Positions 53,137-61,431 of a stretch of 64,000 nt of DNA are shown here, piece by piece. Below the pieces are notes generated by a model. The model was not told the origin of the DNA, ran no database searches, and was given only the letters and a program-made list of their open reading frames with translations. Position numbers and translations under genes: made by a program. The first letter of the stretch is position 1; the number at the start of each line of letters is the position of its first letter. Origin of the DNA: Paenibacillus aceti (GTDB taxonomy: Bacteria; Bacillota; Bacilli; Paenibacillales; Paenibacillaceae); contig NZ_KZ987724.1 of assembly GCF_003614185.1 (NCBI RefSeq), positions 1,482,633 through 1,546,632 of the forward strand, written 5' to 3'.

Positions 53137-54477
53137 TCAAATTGATGATTGAATCCCTGATTGAAGCTCTGGACGAATCCCTAAATGCTCCTTCAGCGTC
53201 GAGCCGGCATATTCACTCCTGAACAAGCCCCGCTCCACTAACTTTGGCACCAACTGCTCAAAGAACAGCTCCATCGATTTCTCGGAACCACCCGGAAGAG
53301 CGATGAACCCATCGATTGCGCCAGCATCATACTTCTGCACAATATCCTCCAGTACATCGTCCACCGTACCGACAGAAACCCAATGCGCTGACCCGAGAAC
53401 CTCTGGTCTGGACAGCACTTCCGCCACGGTCGGCTGGTGATTGGCAATAAATCGGCGAAGCAACTCGGCATGGGTTCGGCTGCGCACCTTCTGCTCCGGA
53501 TCAGGGAGCATATCGGCAGTCACGCGCTCATTCAGAGCAAGACCGCTTAAATCCAGACCGAGCACAGATTTCAGGGATGCCAGTCTTCGCTCCGTGCTAA
53601 AATGTGCGTTCGCCTCGGCGAATAATGCCTGAGCCTCCTCGCGCGAGTCGGCCAAGAAGAAATAGAGTCCCGGCAGAATACGGATCGCATCCGGGTCACG
53701 CCCCTGCTCCTCTGCCCTTCGTCTCAGATCATGCCGTAATTCAACCCCGGACTCGAGATCCGGCATCGCGGCGAAGATCGCATCCGCTACCGAAGCTGCG
53801 AAATTCCGGCCAATATCCGATGCGCCTGCCTGGAACAACGGGATGCTGCCCGATGAGTGAGCAGGCAAGGAGAGCGGCCCCTTGACACTATAGAACTCTC
53901 CGGAATGATCGATCGCGGAGACTTGCTGCGGGTCCGTAAATTGGCCCGATTCACGGTCAATTCGGATCGCTTCATGCGGGAAGCTGGCCCATAGCTTGCG
54001 CACTACATCGGTGAACTCCCTCGCTCTCGCATACCTCTCTTCTGGCGAAGGCATAGGCGCATCACCGAAATTCTCCGCTCCTTCAATCGAGGTTACAATA
54101 TTCCAGCCTGCACGCCCATTGCTCAACCAATGCAGCGATTGCAGCTGCCTCGCCACGACATACGGCGGATTGAAGGTGGTAGAGACCGTTGTAACGAGTC
54201 CGATGTGCTCCGTCTCGCGGGCGATCGCCGCAAAGATCATCGTAGGGTCAGGACTGCCAAAATTAGCGGAATCGCCCAGCATCTGCGGGCTTACATACAG
54301 ATAATCCGCTCTGAATAGGAAATCGAGCTTCGCCTTCTCCGCCAGCTTGGCCAAATCGATATAATAATCAATCGAACCCATTCTCTCTACGCCGCTATCC
54401 GGACGCCGCCAGCCATGGCCCTTCATCCAGGTAGCTGATAATGAAAGTCCGATACATAATTGCCCGTTCGCATTCAC
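53137..54477 (-). CDS. LLM-class flavin-dependent monooxygenase (NtaA/SnaA/DszA family)
   Basis: A 446-residue enzyme. Family blocks are YIDLAKLAEKAKLDFLFRADY, TFNPPYVVARQLQSLHWLSNGRAGWNIVTS, and GSIPLFQAGASDIGRNFAA. These enzymes use reduced FMN to oxidise small molecules such as metal chelators. GTG 54477 has GGGAG upstream. The ATG at 54519 would place the start inside the Fur box. First gene of the iron operon. The substrate is unknown. Confidence 0.9.
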   Translation of the reverse strand: MNANGQLCIGLSLSATWMKGHGWRRPDSGVERMGSIDYYIDLAKLAEKAKLDFLFRADYLYVSPQMLGDSANFGSPDPTMIFAAIARETEHIGLVTTVSTTFNPPYVVARQLQSLHWLSNGRAGWNIVTSIEGAENFGDAPMPSPEERYARAREFTDVVRKLWASFPHEAIRIDRESGQFTDPQQVSAIDHSGEFYSVKGPLSLPAHSSGSIPLFQAGASDIGRNFAASVADAIFAAMPDLESGVELRHDLRRRAEEQGRDPDAIRILPGLYFFLADSREEAQALFAEANAHFSTERRLASLKSVLGLDLSGLALNERVTADMLPDPEQKVRSRTHAELLRRFIANHQPTVAEVLSRPEVLGSAHWVSVGTVDDVLEDIVQKYDAGAIDGFIALPGGSEKSMELFFEQLVPKLVERGLFRSEYAGSTLKEHLGIRPELQSGIQSSI

Positions 54478-54518
54478 TTTGCTACTCCCATCCTCTCCTG
54501 CATAATAGAATAATAACA

Positions 54519-54537
54519 ATAATGATTATCATTCTCA
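54519..54537 (-). promoter_or_regulatory. Fur box of the iron operon
   Basis: ATAATGATTATCATTCTCA contains TGATTATCATTCTCA, which matches the 7-1-7 consensus TGATAATNATTATCA at 12 or more positions. It lies 42 bp upstream of the monooxygenase start. Confidence 0.8.
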
Positions 54538-54604
54538 ATTAACAGTGTAGCAAGCTCCCTATCAATTGCAAATACACAAATGACGAATGCGACATGCACA
54601 ATTA

Positions 54605-55420
54605 TCAAATCTGATCCCCGTATGCGGATGGAGATACGCCAAATTTTTTCTTAAATGCCCGGCTAAAATAGAGCGGATTCGCATAACCCACACTGACAGC
54701 GATATCACGAATTGGAAAATTACCAGTCCTCAATAGCTCGCTCGCCCTCTCCATCCGGTAATGAATGACATAATCAATCGGCCGGAGGCCCGTATATTTA
54801 TGGAAGAAATAAGAGAAGCGCTTCGGATTCATGGCATGCAGACCAGCCAGCTCCTCCAGGGTTAACGGATTCATATAATTCCTCTTAATATACGCGATCG
54901 CTTCCTCTATTACTTCTATATTGGGAGAGCTGCTAGACTTGCGATTCTGATGGCCGACCAGCACCTGATGCATGATGCTGAGGAATAATTCCTTCACACG
55001 AAGCTTCCCGATCCCTCCCGCAGTATGCATATTCTGATGAAGCATAAGCAGCATTTCGATCACTCTCGGAAGGGCTCCGGGCTCTAGCTTGAAATGAGTA
55101 TTGCACTCATGCTCGCTATTCTCTGCACATTGTTTATCCAGACTATAGTAAATGGAATAATACTCAAGCTCGGCTTCACTAGTGACCTGAGCTTCCATCT
55201 GCATGCCCGGAGCAGCATGAAATACAGAGCCTGGCTGCAATTCATAGACCGTACCGTTGACGGTTATTTGGTTGGTTCCACGAGTTATAAAGATAAATCC
55301 ATATTTAATAGTCCTGAATTCTCGCAAAATACTCCTCGGCTGAATTACTAGACGATATACACTTTCGATCTCATAGGAATCATTGGCGAATACCGCGGCT
55401 AACCTCTCCACATCGATCAT
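54605..55420 (-). CDS. AraC-family regulator beside the iron operon
   Basis: A 271-residue protein. Cupin-like N-terminal domain (GFIFITRGTNQITVNGTVYELQPGSVFHAAPG) and two C-terminal helix-turn-helices (LTLEELAGLHAMNPKRFSYFFHKYTG and PIRDIAVSVGYANPLYFSRAFKKKFG). It is in the same direction, upstream of the Fur box, as in the other AraC/Fur-box locus at 11504. It may activate iron uptake, as Btr does for bacillibactin (inference). Confidence 0.88.
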   Translation of the reverse strand: MIDVERLAAVFANDSYEIESVYRLVIQPRSILREFRTIKYGFIFITRGTNQITVNGTVYELQPGSVFHAAPGMQMEAQVTSEAELEYYSIYYSLDKQCAENSEHECNTHFKLEPGALPRVIEMLLMLHQNMHTAGGIGKLRVKELFLSIMHQVLVGHQNRKSSSSPNIEVIEEAIAYIKRNYMNPLTLEELAGLHAMNPKRFSYFFHKYTGLRPIDYVIHYRMERASELLRTGNFPIRDIAVSVGYANPLYFSRAFKKKFGVSPSAYGDQI

Positions 55421-55576
55421 GGCTTTACACCCGCTTCCTGTTTAGATATTGTCACCTTGACTCTTTCTTCAAATCACCGAACTAACTACATATCATGTTA
55501 TGCACAATATATGATTGACTAATATATTGCAAAAGTATAAGATGTCCTAAATGGTAAATTATAGGGGTCGTTACAA

Positions 55577-56443
55577 ATGAAGGAGAATAATGTAGCGAAT
55601 ATAGAGATAAAGTTGCTCGACCTAGATGCTATGGTAAAATTAATCAAAGGTGCATTTTCTCTCGAATTGTGGTATAATTTAGTAGAGTTGTCGGATGCCT
55701 TACTATTTAAAGTGAATCAAAGGCTTCGCGGCATGACTGTTACAGATAGCGAGGAATTAATAACGCCTCCCCAGCGGCCCTTAGTTTACTATTATGGCTA
55801 TTCATTATTGATGAAGGGCTCCGCATTGAAAAATTTGGGGAAATACCACGAGGCTAAACATTGCATTGAAAATTACTCAGATTTAAGCTGGTTTGAAGAT
55901 TTAAATGATGAAGGGTTAGAAGTTGTAGATTACTTTAGATATGTTTCCTATCCTAATAGATTAGAAATTGAACTAACATTAGGAAATTTCAATGTAATGA
56001 GTGAATTCATTACTTTCTTGCGAGAAAATCCTGACGAAATCCTGTATGGAGTCATCGCCATATTAAAAGCAGCCAACAAACATCATATCAATGTAGACCA
56101 AGAATTATCTATATTTGCTGAACAAATCAATGAACTGACGCATAGGCGCATAGATGTAAATGAGGTATTCGACACTTTGGTATGTGCTTATTATGCTGAA
56201 CAAACTCAATATTGCCTGAATAAGCAATCCTATCAGGAAGCCATTCACTACTGCTTTTTACTAGCATCTTTGTCTTTAAAATATGAGAAAATAAAAGCTT
56301 TTAGAAAAGCAGTCATTTGGATAGAGCAGTTAAGGAGCTTCACTACGTCTTCTCAGATTGACACATATATATCAATTTTAAAAGGAGAGTGGCAAAATGA
56401 AGAAGTTTCTATTAACGGTGACCCTGTTCATGTCAGTCATTAG
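55577..56443 (+). CDS. TPR-like helical peptide receptor (RRNPP/AimR-like, no helix-turn-helix)
   Basis: A 288-residue protein, wholly helical with TPR-like repeats: PLVYYYGYSLLMKGSALKNLGKYHEAKHCI (about 70-100), LELTLGNFNVMSEFITFLREN and QEAIHYCFLLASLSLKYEKI. The blocks recall TPR receptors of Paenibacillaceae peptide signalling. No DNA-binding domain precedes residue 1; the ATG at 55577 follows AGGGGTCG. It would act, like Rap proteins, by contacting another protein. Its 3' end overlaps a secreted-peptide gene, the usual layout of receptor/propeptide pairs. Its DNA is AT-richer than the neighbours. Confidence 0.7.
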   Translation: MKENNVANIEIKLLDLDAMVKLIKGAFSLELWYNLVELSDALLFKVNQRLRGMTVTDSEELITPPQRPLVYYYGYSLLMKGSALKNLGKYHEAKHCIENYSDLSWFEDLNDEGLEVVDYFRYVSYPNRLEIELTLGNFNVMSEFITFLRENPDEILYGVIAILKAANKHHINVDQELSIFAEQINELTHRRIDVNEVFDTLVCAYYAEQTQYCLNKQSYQEAIHYCFLLASLSLKYEKIKAFRKAVIWIEQLRSFTTSSQIDTYISILKGEWQNEEVSINGDPVHVSH

Positions 56444-56513
56444 TATTGTACTGCCAGCCATATCAGCCGGGGATGATACAGTCGCTCAACGCTACTTCGG
56501 AGAACATTATTAA
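56397..56513 (+). CDS. 38-residue secreted propeptide overlapping the receptor gene (Phr-like)
   Basis: Too short for usual gene callers. ATG 56397 has AAGGAG nine bases upstream and overlaps the last 47 bp of the receptor gene in another frame. The product begins MKKF, has a hydrophobic core at residues 4-19, a likely signal peptidase site after A-I-S-A (residue 24), and a C-terminal tail GDDTVAQRYFGEHY. Phr-type signals are cut from such tails and re-imported. The mature peptide is unknown. A terminator follows, giving a two-gene unit. Confidence 0.72.
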   Translation: MKKFLLTVTLFMSVISIVLPAISAGDDTVAQRYFGEHY

Positions 56514-56544
56514 GTCTTTATCATCATAGCAATTTAGCACCACA

Positions 56545-56583
56545 AGCGGGCCAGAGTTCCAACTCTGCCCGCTCTTTCATTTT
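56545..56583 (+). terminator. Terminator of the receptor/peptide unit
   Basis: AGCGGGCCAGAGTT and its inverse AACTCTGCCCGCT form a strong hairpin with a CC loop, followed by CTTTCATTTT, 31 bp past the peptide stop. Confidence 0.9.
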
Positions 56584-56598
56584 ATAAGTCAGGATATG

Positions 56599-57720
56599 CT
56601 ATTCGATAGCTCCATGAATGTCATAGTCATGAAGATCAATCTCCAATTCCATTTCCAAGGCGAGCTTAGCGAGCTGGCTACCGATATACGGCCCCATCGT
56701 AAGTCCGGATGCTCCGAGACCATTGGCGGTGATCAGCCCCTGCCAACCGGGAATCCGCCCGATAACGGGAAGAAAGCCGGGAGTAAAAGGCCGAAATCCG
56801 ACTCTTATCTCTTCGAAGGTGCTAGTCTCTAAGCCGGGTGCCAGCGCCAAGCCTTTATTCAAAATTTCCTGCATCCCGCCTGGCGTAATTCTTGTATCAT
56901 AGCCTTGGACCTCATTCTCATGGGTCGCTCCCATCACCATCTTATGATGCCCGAAGCCAAGCAGATATTGATCCGTTGGCGGCATAATGACAGGCCAGCT
57001 TCCGCTATCCATACTATGATCCACCTGAAGATGCATAATTTGTGCTTTTTGAAAATGTACATTAAAAAGAATGCCCAGCGGCTGCAGCAGCTCCCTCGCC
57101 CAAGCCCCTGCGCAGACAATCGTCTGATCAGCGGTGTAGTTGATATTATCCACACGAGCTCCTGTTACCCGGTTCGCTTGGAATTCGAGTGCGGCTTCTC
57201 CATGAATCAGCCTTGCTCCATTTCGCTGTGCCGAGCGAAGCAAGGCATCGCGCAGAGCTCGGCCGTCCACCCGGGCTGCCCCACTGATATGAACGGCATG
57301 ATACCCCTCCGCTAATAGAGGAAAGCGCTGATGGGTCTCGGACTCGTTCAAGCGGGTAATCTCCCCAATCTCTGCTGCATCCTCTTTACGCAGCTTCGCC
57401 CGTTCCTCCATTTTGATCACTTTCTCGGGATCATGATGAATGCTGAGCGCACCAACCCTGGCGTACCCTGTCTCCGTCTCCCCTTCTCTTATCAGCTCTT
57501 CGATCAATCCCGGATAGAAGCTTGCGCCTGCCTTAGCCAGCCGATACCAAGCCTGATTACGCCGTTGTGACAGCCAAGGACAAATGATCCCGGCAGCCGC
57601 ATCGGTAGCCTGTCCCTCGTCTTGTCGATCTATAATAAGAACGTCTGCCCCCAGCTTCGCCAGCTGATAAGCGGTGGACGCTCCTAGAATTCCCGCTCCA
57701 ATGACCATATATTTCTTCAT
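56599..57720 (-). CDS. FAD-dependent amine oxidoreductase (DadA/ThiO-like)
   Basis: A 373-residue flavoenzyme of the DAO family. The FAD loop is MVIGAGILGASTAYQLAKLGADVLIID, with TDAAAGIICPW after it, and the C-terminal IGRIPGWQGLITANGLGASGLTMGP block. Likely substrates are D-amino acids, glycine or sarcosine; not readable. It is not linked to the other genes by spacing. Confidence 0.88.
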   Translation of the reverse strand: MKKYMVIGAGILGASTAYQLAKLGADVLIIDRQDEGQATDAAAGIICPWLSQRRNQAWYRLAKAGASFYPGLIEELIREGETETGYARVGALSIHHDPEKVIKMEERAKLRKEDAAEIGEITRLNESETHQRFPLLAEGYHAVHISGAARVDGRALRDALLRSAQRNGARLIHGEAALEFQANRVTGARVDNINYTADQTIVCAGAWARELLQPLGILFNVHFQKAQIMHLQVDHSMDSGSWPVIMPPTDQYLLGFGHHKMVMGATHENEVQGYDTRITPGGMQEILNKGLALAPGLETSTFEEIRVGFRPFTPGFLPVIGRIPGWQGLITANGLGASGLTMGPYIGSQLAKLALEMELEIDLHDYDIHGAIE

Positions 57721-57887
57721 GATGCAATCCCCTTCTACATAGCTACTCCTTCAGTTCCGGGTCATGTACCTCTATAACCTTAGGACTCGCATGACCCGCA
57801 AAACCATTATAGCTTATTATCGCCCCGAGCCCCATAGTATACGGACAAGAGACGAGAAAGCCTGCGGATTTCTGGCTCATGATATTC

Positions 57888-58022
57888 TAAACGAAACTAC
57901 GGAACGCTATTTGAGCTAAATCGAGGCTTTAAGTGACTATTTCGGCCGAATAACGTTACACAGTTTCGTTACAATCGTCAGAGGCGCTTTGGGGCACGAA
58001 TAGCGATACCAGGTTTCGTTAG
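57888..58022. repeat. Three-unit element A6 (first forward unit missing)
   Basis: One forward unit at 57888, then inverted units at 57949 and 57999. Spacings of 61 and 50 bp equal the unit 2-3-4 spacing of complete elements, so it is a copy that lost unit 1. Confidence 0.8.
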
Positions 58023-58083
58023 AATTCGCAGCAAAGCGGAGTCTACGAATGACCGCCACTTGGCTGTTATAGTCCTCAAATAT

Positions 58084-58146
58084 AAAAAAACACTCTTAAT
58101 CACAATTGGAACCACTTAGGTAACCATAGATGATAAGAGTGTTTTT
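58084..58146. terminator. Bidirectional-type terminator after the lipoate ligase gene
   Basis: AAAAACACTCTTA and its inverse TAAGAGTGTTTTT enclose a 35-base loop. A- and T-runs flank both sides, 7 bp from the ligase stop. Confidence 0.75.
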
Positions 58147-58153
58147 AGTAAGC

Positions 58154-59101
58154 CTATGAAGGGAACGATCCAGATCCCATCCATTCTTCCACAAAGGCAA
58201 ATAACCGATCTTCAAAATGCATATCAAATATCTGGCCCGTGAAGTGTTGCTCTACTTGTTCATAGGGCGCAATGCTCAGGCTGTCGGAATGGATTTTCAC
58301 CCTTTGGATCACCCCATTCTCCACATTAAGCAAGGCTTGCACCATGCCCTGAGCAGTTCTTCTCTCCAGCATAACATCATATTTAGGACTCTCCCCAAAT
58401 AGCCACTGGGGATCTTCATACTTGCTCAACTGCGCCGGACTGTAATTGCCACGATTGTATCTAAGCGGCTCCTGGACATCTCCATAGACTTCGCCAAAAC
58501 TACCTACTAGCAGATCGATCAATTTATCCACTGTACAAGAAGGATCAAGCTGTTGTAAATTCACGACCCGGCTCTTCACAGAGGTGATGCCCTTGGCCTG
58601 CATTTTCAGCTTGGAAGGCTTCAATACCTGTCCCAACCTGCTCAAATCCACATTCACCATGAGAGTCCCATGATGAAATTCTTGGTCATCCTCGGCATAG
58701 AAGGCATGTCCGGAAAATTTCTGCCCCTGGATCGTCAGATCATTTCGACCGGAGAACTCTACCGTAACCCCCAGCGCTTCGACCGCTTTTTTTATCACAC
58801 TTAACTGCTGTTCCAGATTCTTATTATGCTCCTGATAAATAAAAGTGAAGTTCAAATTGCCCAGATCATGATACACGGCACCCCCACCGGAGATCCGCCT
58901 CGCCAAGCGAACGCCGCCCGCTGTCAGTTCGGAGACATCGCATTCAAGATACGGATTCTGGTTTCTGCCGATGACGACCGTTTTCTCATTTTGCCATAGA
59001 TACAGAATGACCTCATCCGCATGAACGCCGCGCAGCAACTCTTCCTCCAATGCCAGATTATAGTAGGGATCATGCTCCTCGGATATTATAATCCTATTCA
59101 T
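58154..59101 (-). CDS. lplA: Lipoate-protein ligase
   Basis: A 315-residue ligase. The signature RRISGGGAVYHDLGNLNFTF is at about 70-90, with WQNEKTVVIGRNQNPYLEC before it, and a C-terminal accessory domain (PKYDVMLERRTAQGMVQALL). It attaches lipoate to lipoyl domains. Its start overlaps the lpd stop by 8 bp, so it is coupled to the lipoyl-Lpd gene, which has a lipoyl domain as a possible substrate. Confidence 0.92.
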   Translation of the reverse strand: MNRIIISEEHDPYYNLALEEELLRGVHADEVILYLWQNEKTVVIGRNQNPYLECDVSELTAGGVRLARRISGGGAVYHDLGNLNFTFIYQEHNKNLEQQLSVIKKAVEALGVTVEFSGRNDLTIQGQKFSGHAFYAEDDQEFHHGTLMVNVDLSRLGQVLKPSKLKMQAKGITSVKSRVVNLQQLDPSCTVDKLIDLLVGSFGEVYGDVQEPLRYNRGNYSPAQLSKYEDPQWLFGESPKYDVMLERRTAQGMVQALLNVENGVIQRVKIHSDSLSIAPYEQVEQHFTGQIFDMHFEDRLFAFVEEWMGSGSFPS

Positions 59102-60818
59102 CGTAATGCAATGCCCCTATGCTCAGCCCGAGCACAGCTTCATGGATCACTTCACCCGTTGTCGGATGGGCAAAAATGGTGTGCGCGATTTCATCCTCAC
59201 TAATGTCCGCGCCGATCATGACGGTCAATGTACTAATCAAGGCCGAAGCCTCCGGCCCGATAATCGACGCGCCGATTAGCCTGCCGCTGTCCAGATCCTT
59301 GATCAGCTTGATGAAGCCTTTTCCTTCCCGCATCGTTAATGCTTTGCCATTGGCCTGGAATGGGAACTTGCTGACCTGGATGTTCCGGCCCATGAATCTG
59401 GCCTGGTCTTCATTCATCCCCACCGCCGCAATTTCTGGCGAAGTAAAGACGACATTCGGCACCATTCCATAATCAACATGAGCCTCCTTACCGAGAATAT
59501 GATCCACCGCTGCGATTCCTTCATGGGAAGCGACATGCGCCAATTGAATCCGGTTCGTGACATCGCCGATCGCATAGATATGATCCACCGAGGTCTGTAA
59601 ATGCTCATTAACCGCAATGCCTTTTCCATTGTCATTCAGCTTGACGCCGGTCTTCCCGAGATCCAGTCCATCTACATTCGGCGTTCTGCCAATTGCGACT
59701 AATACCTTCTCACTAGTCATAAACTTCTCTACGCCATCCTGCTCAAAGATCACAACCGCTCTGCCCGCCTGATCCTGCTCAATTCGGGTCACCTTGGCGC
59801 CCGTAAATACGCCGATTCCCTTCTCTGCCGCAATATGAGCAATCTCTTCCGAGACATCCTTGTCCACCATCATCAGCAGCCTGTCGCAGTATTCCAGCAC
59901 ATTGACCTGAATCCCGAAATTGGCATAGAGGAAAGCGAACTCCATTCCGATGACCCCGCCACCGATAATCGTAACCGAGCTTATGTTGTTCTTGTAGGCC
60001 AGGGCCGAGGTGCTATTCATGACAAAATCATGCTTGATCCCTGGCAGATCAATATCTGCGATTTGTGATCCAGTAGCAATCAGAGTATGCTTCGCTTCAA
60101 TCGTGTATTCATCTTTTCCACTCTTGACGAGTACTTGGTCGTCATTTAGAAAAGAAGCCATCCCCTTAATGACGCGAACATTATTCTTGTCAAGCAGATA
60201 CTCAATACCTGATACCAGGGTTCCCTTGATCTCATCCTTCTTATCGATCACCTTGGCCATATCCAGCTCTATTTCCTTGACGGCGAGTCCGAAATCATCG
60301 GCATGTCTCATTTGATCGAAAACCTCGGAGGACTTGATTAGAGCCTTGGTCGGAATACAGCCGACATTCAGGCAGGTTCCGCCCATGGAATCCATCTCCA
60401 CCAGGACGGTCTGAATACCCTTCTTAGCCGCATAGAGAGCAGCGACATAGCCTCCCGGTCCCGCGCCAATGATTAACAGCTCAGTCTGTACATCCTCCTT
60501 CTTCCCGCGTAGAAGCCCACCGAAATAATCCAGCTTCGGTTTGGTCTGCTCAGATTTGTCTACTGACGGTGCGGGTTCCACGCCGTCTTCCGCTGTCACT
60601 TCGAACAAGCTCTGCCCAAGCTCAACTTCCTGGCCTTCTTCGACCAGCACTTTATCGATGGTGCATTTATATTTAGTTGACAAAGGGGAGTTCCCCTTCT
60701 TCGTCTCCATCTGCAGTAACGCTTGCCCCGCTTCAACCTGATCGCCTGCGGTGACGTTCAACTTCCCGATCTTCGCCTTCTTGGCATGTCCTGTGATCTG
60801 CTCCAGCTTGATAATCAT
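59094..60818 (-). CDS. lpdA: Dihydrolipoyl dehydrogenase with N-terminal lipoyl domain
   Basis: A 574-residue enzyme. Residues 1-80 are a lipoyl domain (VEAGQALLQMETKKGNS, lipoyl Lys in METKKG). A linker follows to about 110, then the Lpd fold: FAD loop LLIIGAGPGGYVAALYAAKKG, redox pair GGTCLNVGCIPTK, NAD-binding IIGGGVIGMEFAFLYANFG, and C-terminal FAHPTTGEVIHEAV with His/Glu. It recycles dihydrolipoamide with NAD+. No E1 or E2 genes are adjacent. GGAGGGAAG precedes the ATG. Confidence 0.93.
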   Translation of the reverse strand: MIIKLEQITGHAKKAKIGKLNVTAGDQVEAGQALLQMETKKGNSPLSTKYKCTIDKVLVEEGQEVELGQSLFEVTAEDGVEPAPSVDKSEQTKPKLDYFGGLLRGKKEDVQTELLIIGAGPGGYVAALYAAKKGIQTVLVEMDSMGGTCLNVGCIPTKALIKSSEVFDQMRHADDFGLAVKEIELDMAKVIDKKDEIKGTLVSGIEYLLDKNNVRVIKGMASFLNDDQVLVKSGKDEYTIEAKHTLIATGSQIADIDLPGIKHDFVMNSTSALAYKNNISSVTIIGGGVIGMEFAFLYANFGIQVNVLEYCDRLLMMVDKDVSEEIAHIAAEKGIGVFTGAKVTRIEQDQAGRAVVIFEQDGVEKFMTSEKVLVAIGRTPNVDGLDLGKTGVKLNDNGKGIAVNEHLQTSVDHIYAIGDVTNRIQLAHVASHEGIAAVDHILGKEAHVDYGMVPNVVFTSPEIAAVGMNEDQARFMGRNIQVSKFPFQANGKALTMREGKGFIKLIKDLDSGRLIGASIIGPEASALISTLTVMIGADISEDEIAHTIFAHPTTGEVIHEAVLGLSIGALHYDE

Positions 60819-60861
60819 GATGCTTCCCTCCGCTTATACGTTAATACCTAGCTTCTCTTTG

Positions 60862-60897
60862 AAAAAAAGCAACCTCCCGAACCAATCAGAAGGTTGC
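60862..60897 (-). terminator. Terminator after the AhpD-like gene
   Basis: GCAACCT/AGGTTGC stem on the minus strand with a T-run of seven, 26 bp past the stop and just upstream of lpdA. Confidence 0.9.
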
Positions 60898-60922
60898 CGT
60901 GTGTCAGATGATAACGAAATGA

Positions 60923-61276
60923 TTATTTAAAGTCCTTCTCAAACTCATCGATGGAATCCTTGAGCAAAGTCACAGAGTAAGCCATGCTTGGCCCACCGCC
61001 AAAGGCTACGGAAATCATAGCCGCCTCGATGATCTGTTCGCGGGTCGCCCCGGCTTCGAGCGCTTTATAGACGTGGAACACAATGCAATATTCGCAGCGG
61101 TTATAAGCGGCGATCCCTACACTGATCAGCTCTTTTGTCTTCGTATCGAGCGCACCATCGGCATAGTTCGTTCCCAGCAGGTTCATAAATGCGTTAACAC
61201 TCTCCGCATTCGTTCCGGACAGCTCCTGCAAGCCACCTGTGAAATCATTCAGCATTTGTCTAACGTCTTTTTTCAT
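60923..61276 (-). CDS. Carboxymuconolactone decarboxylase/AhpD-like protein
   Basis: A 117-residue helical protein. It carries the AhpD-type redox motif RCEYCIVFH (Cys61 and Cys64) and a GATREQIIEAAMISVAFGGGPSM block. AhpD proteins reduce peroxiredoxin and accept electrons from lipoamide, which fits the lipoyl-Lpd and lipoate ligase genes downstream. ATG 61276 has AAGGAG eight bases upstream; the GTG at 61312 lacks one. Its own terminator separates it from lpdA. Confidence 0.9.
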   Translation of the reverse strand: MKKDVRQMLNDFTGGLQELSGTNAESVNAFMNLLGTNYADGALDTKTKELISVGIAAYNRCEYCIVFHVYKALEAGATREQIIEAAMISVAFGGGPSMAYSVTLLKDSIDEFEKDFK

Positions 61277-61380
61277 TTCAATCAGCTCCTTATTTATTGT
61301 GAAATAATTCACTTATGCTTAATATTAGTTTACACTGCATTAATTGCATTGTAAAGTATTTTGTCGAAAATAATCGATTT

Positions 61381-61416
61381 AAAAAAGACGGAAGTGGTTT
61401 CCCGCTCGCGTCTTTT
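61381..61416 (-). terminator. Terminator after the beta-helix gene
   Basis: GACG/CGTC outer stem with inner pairing and a T-run of six on the minus strand, 16 bp past the stop. Confidence 0.75.
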
Positions 61417-61431
61417 CTCTATTCAATGCTA

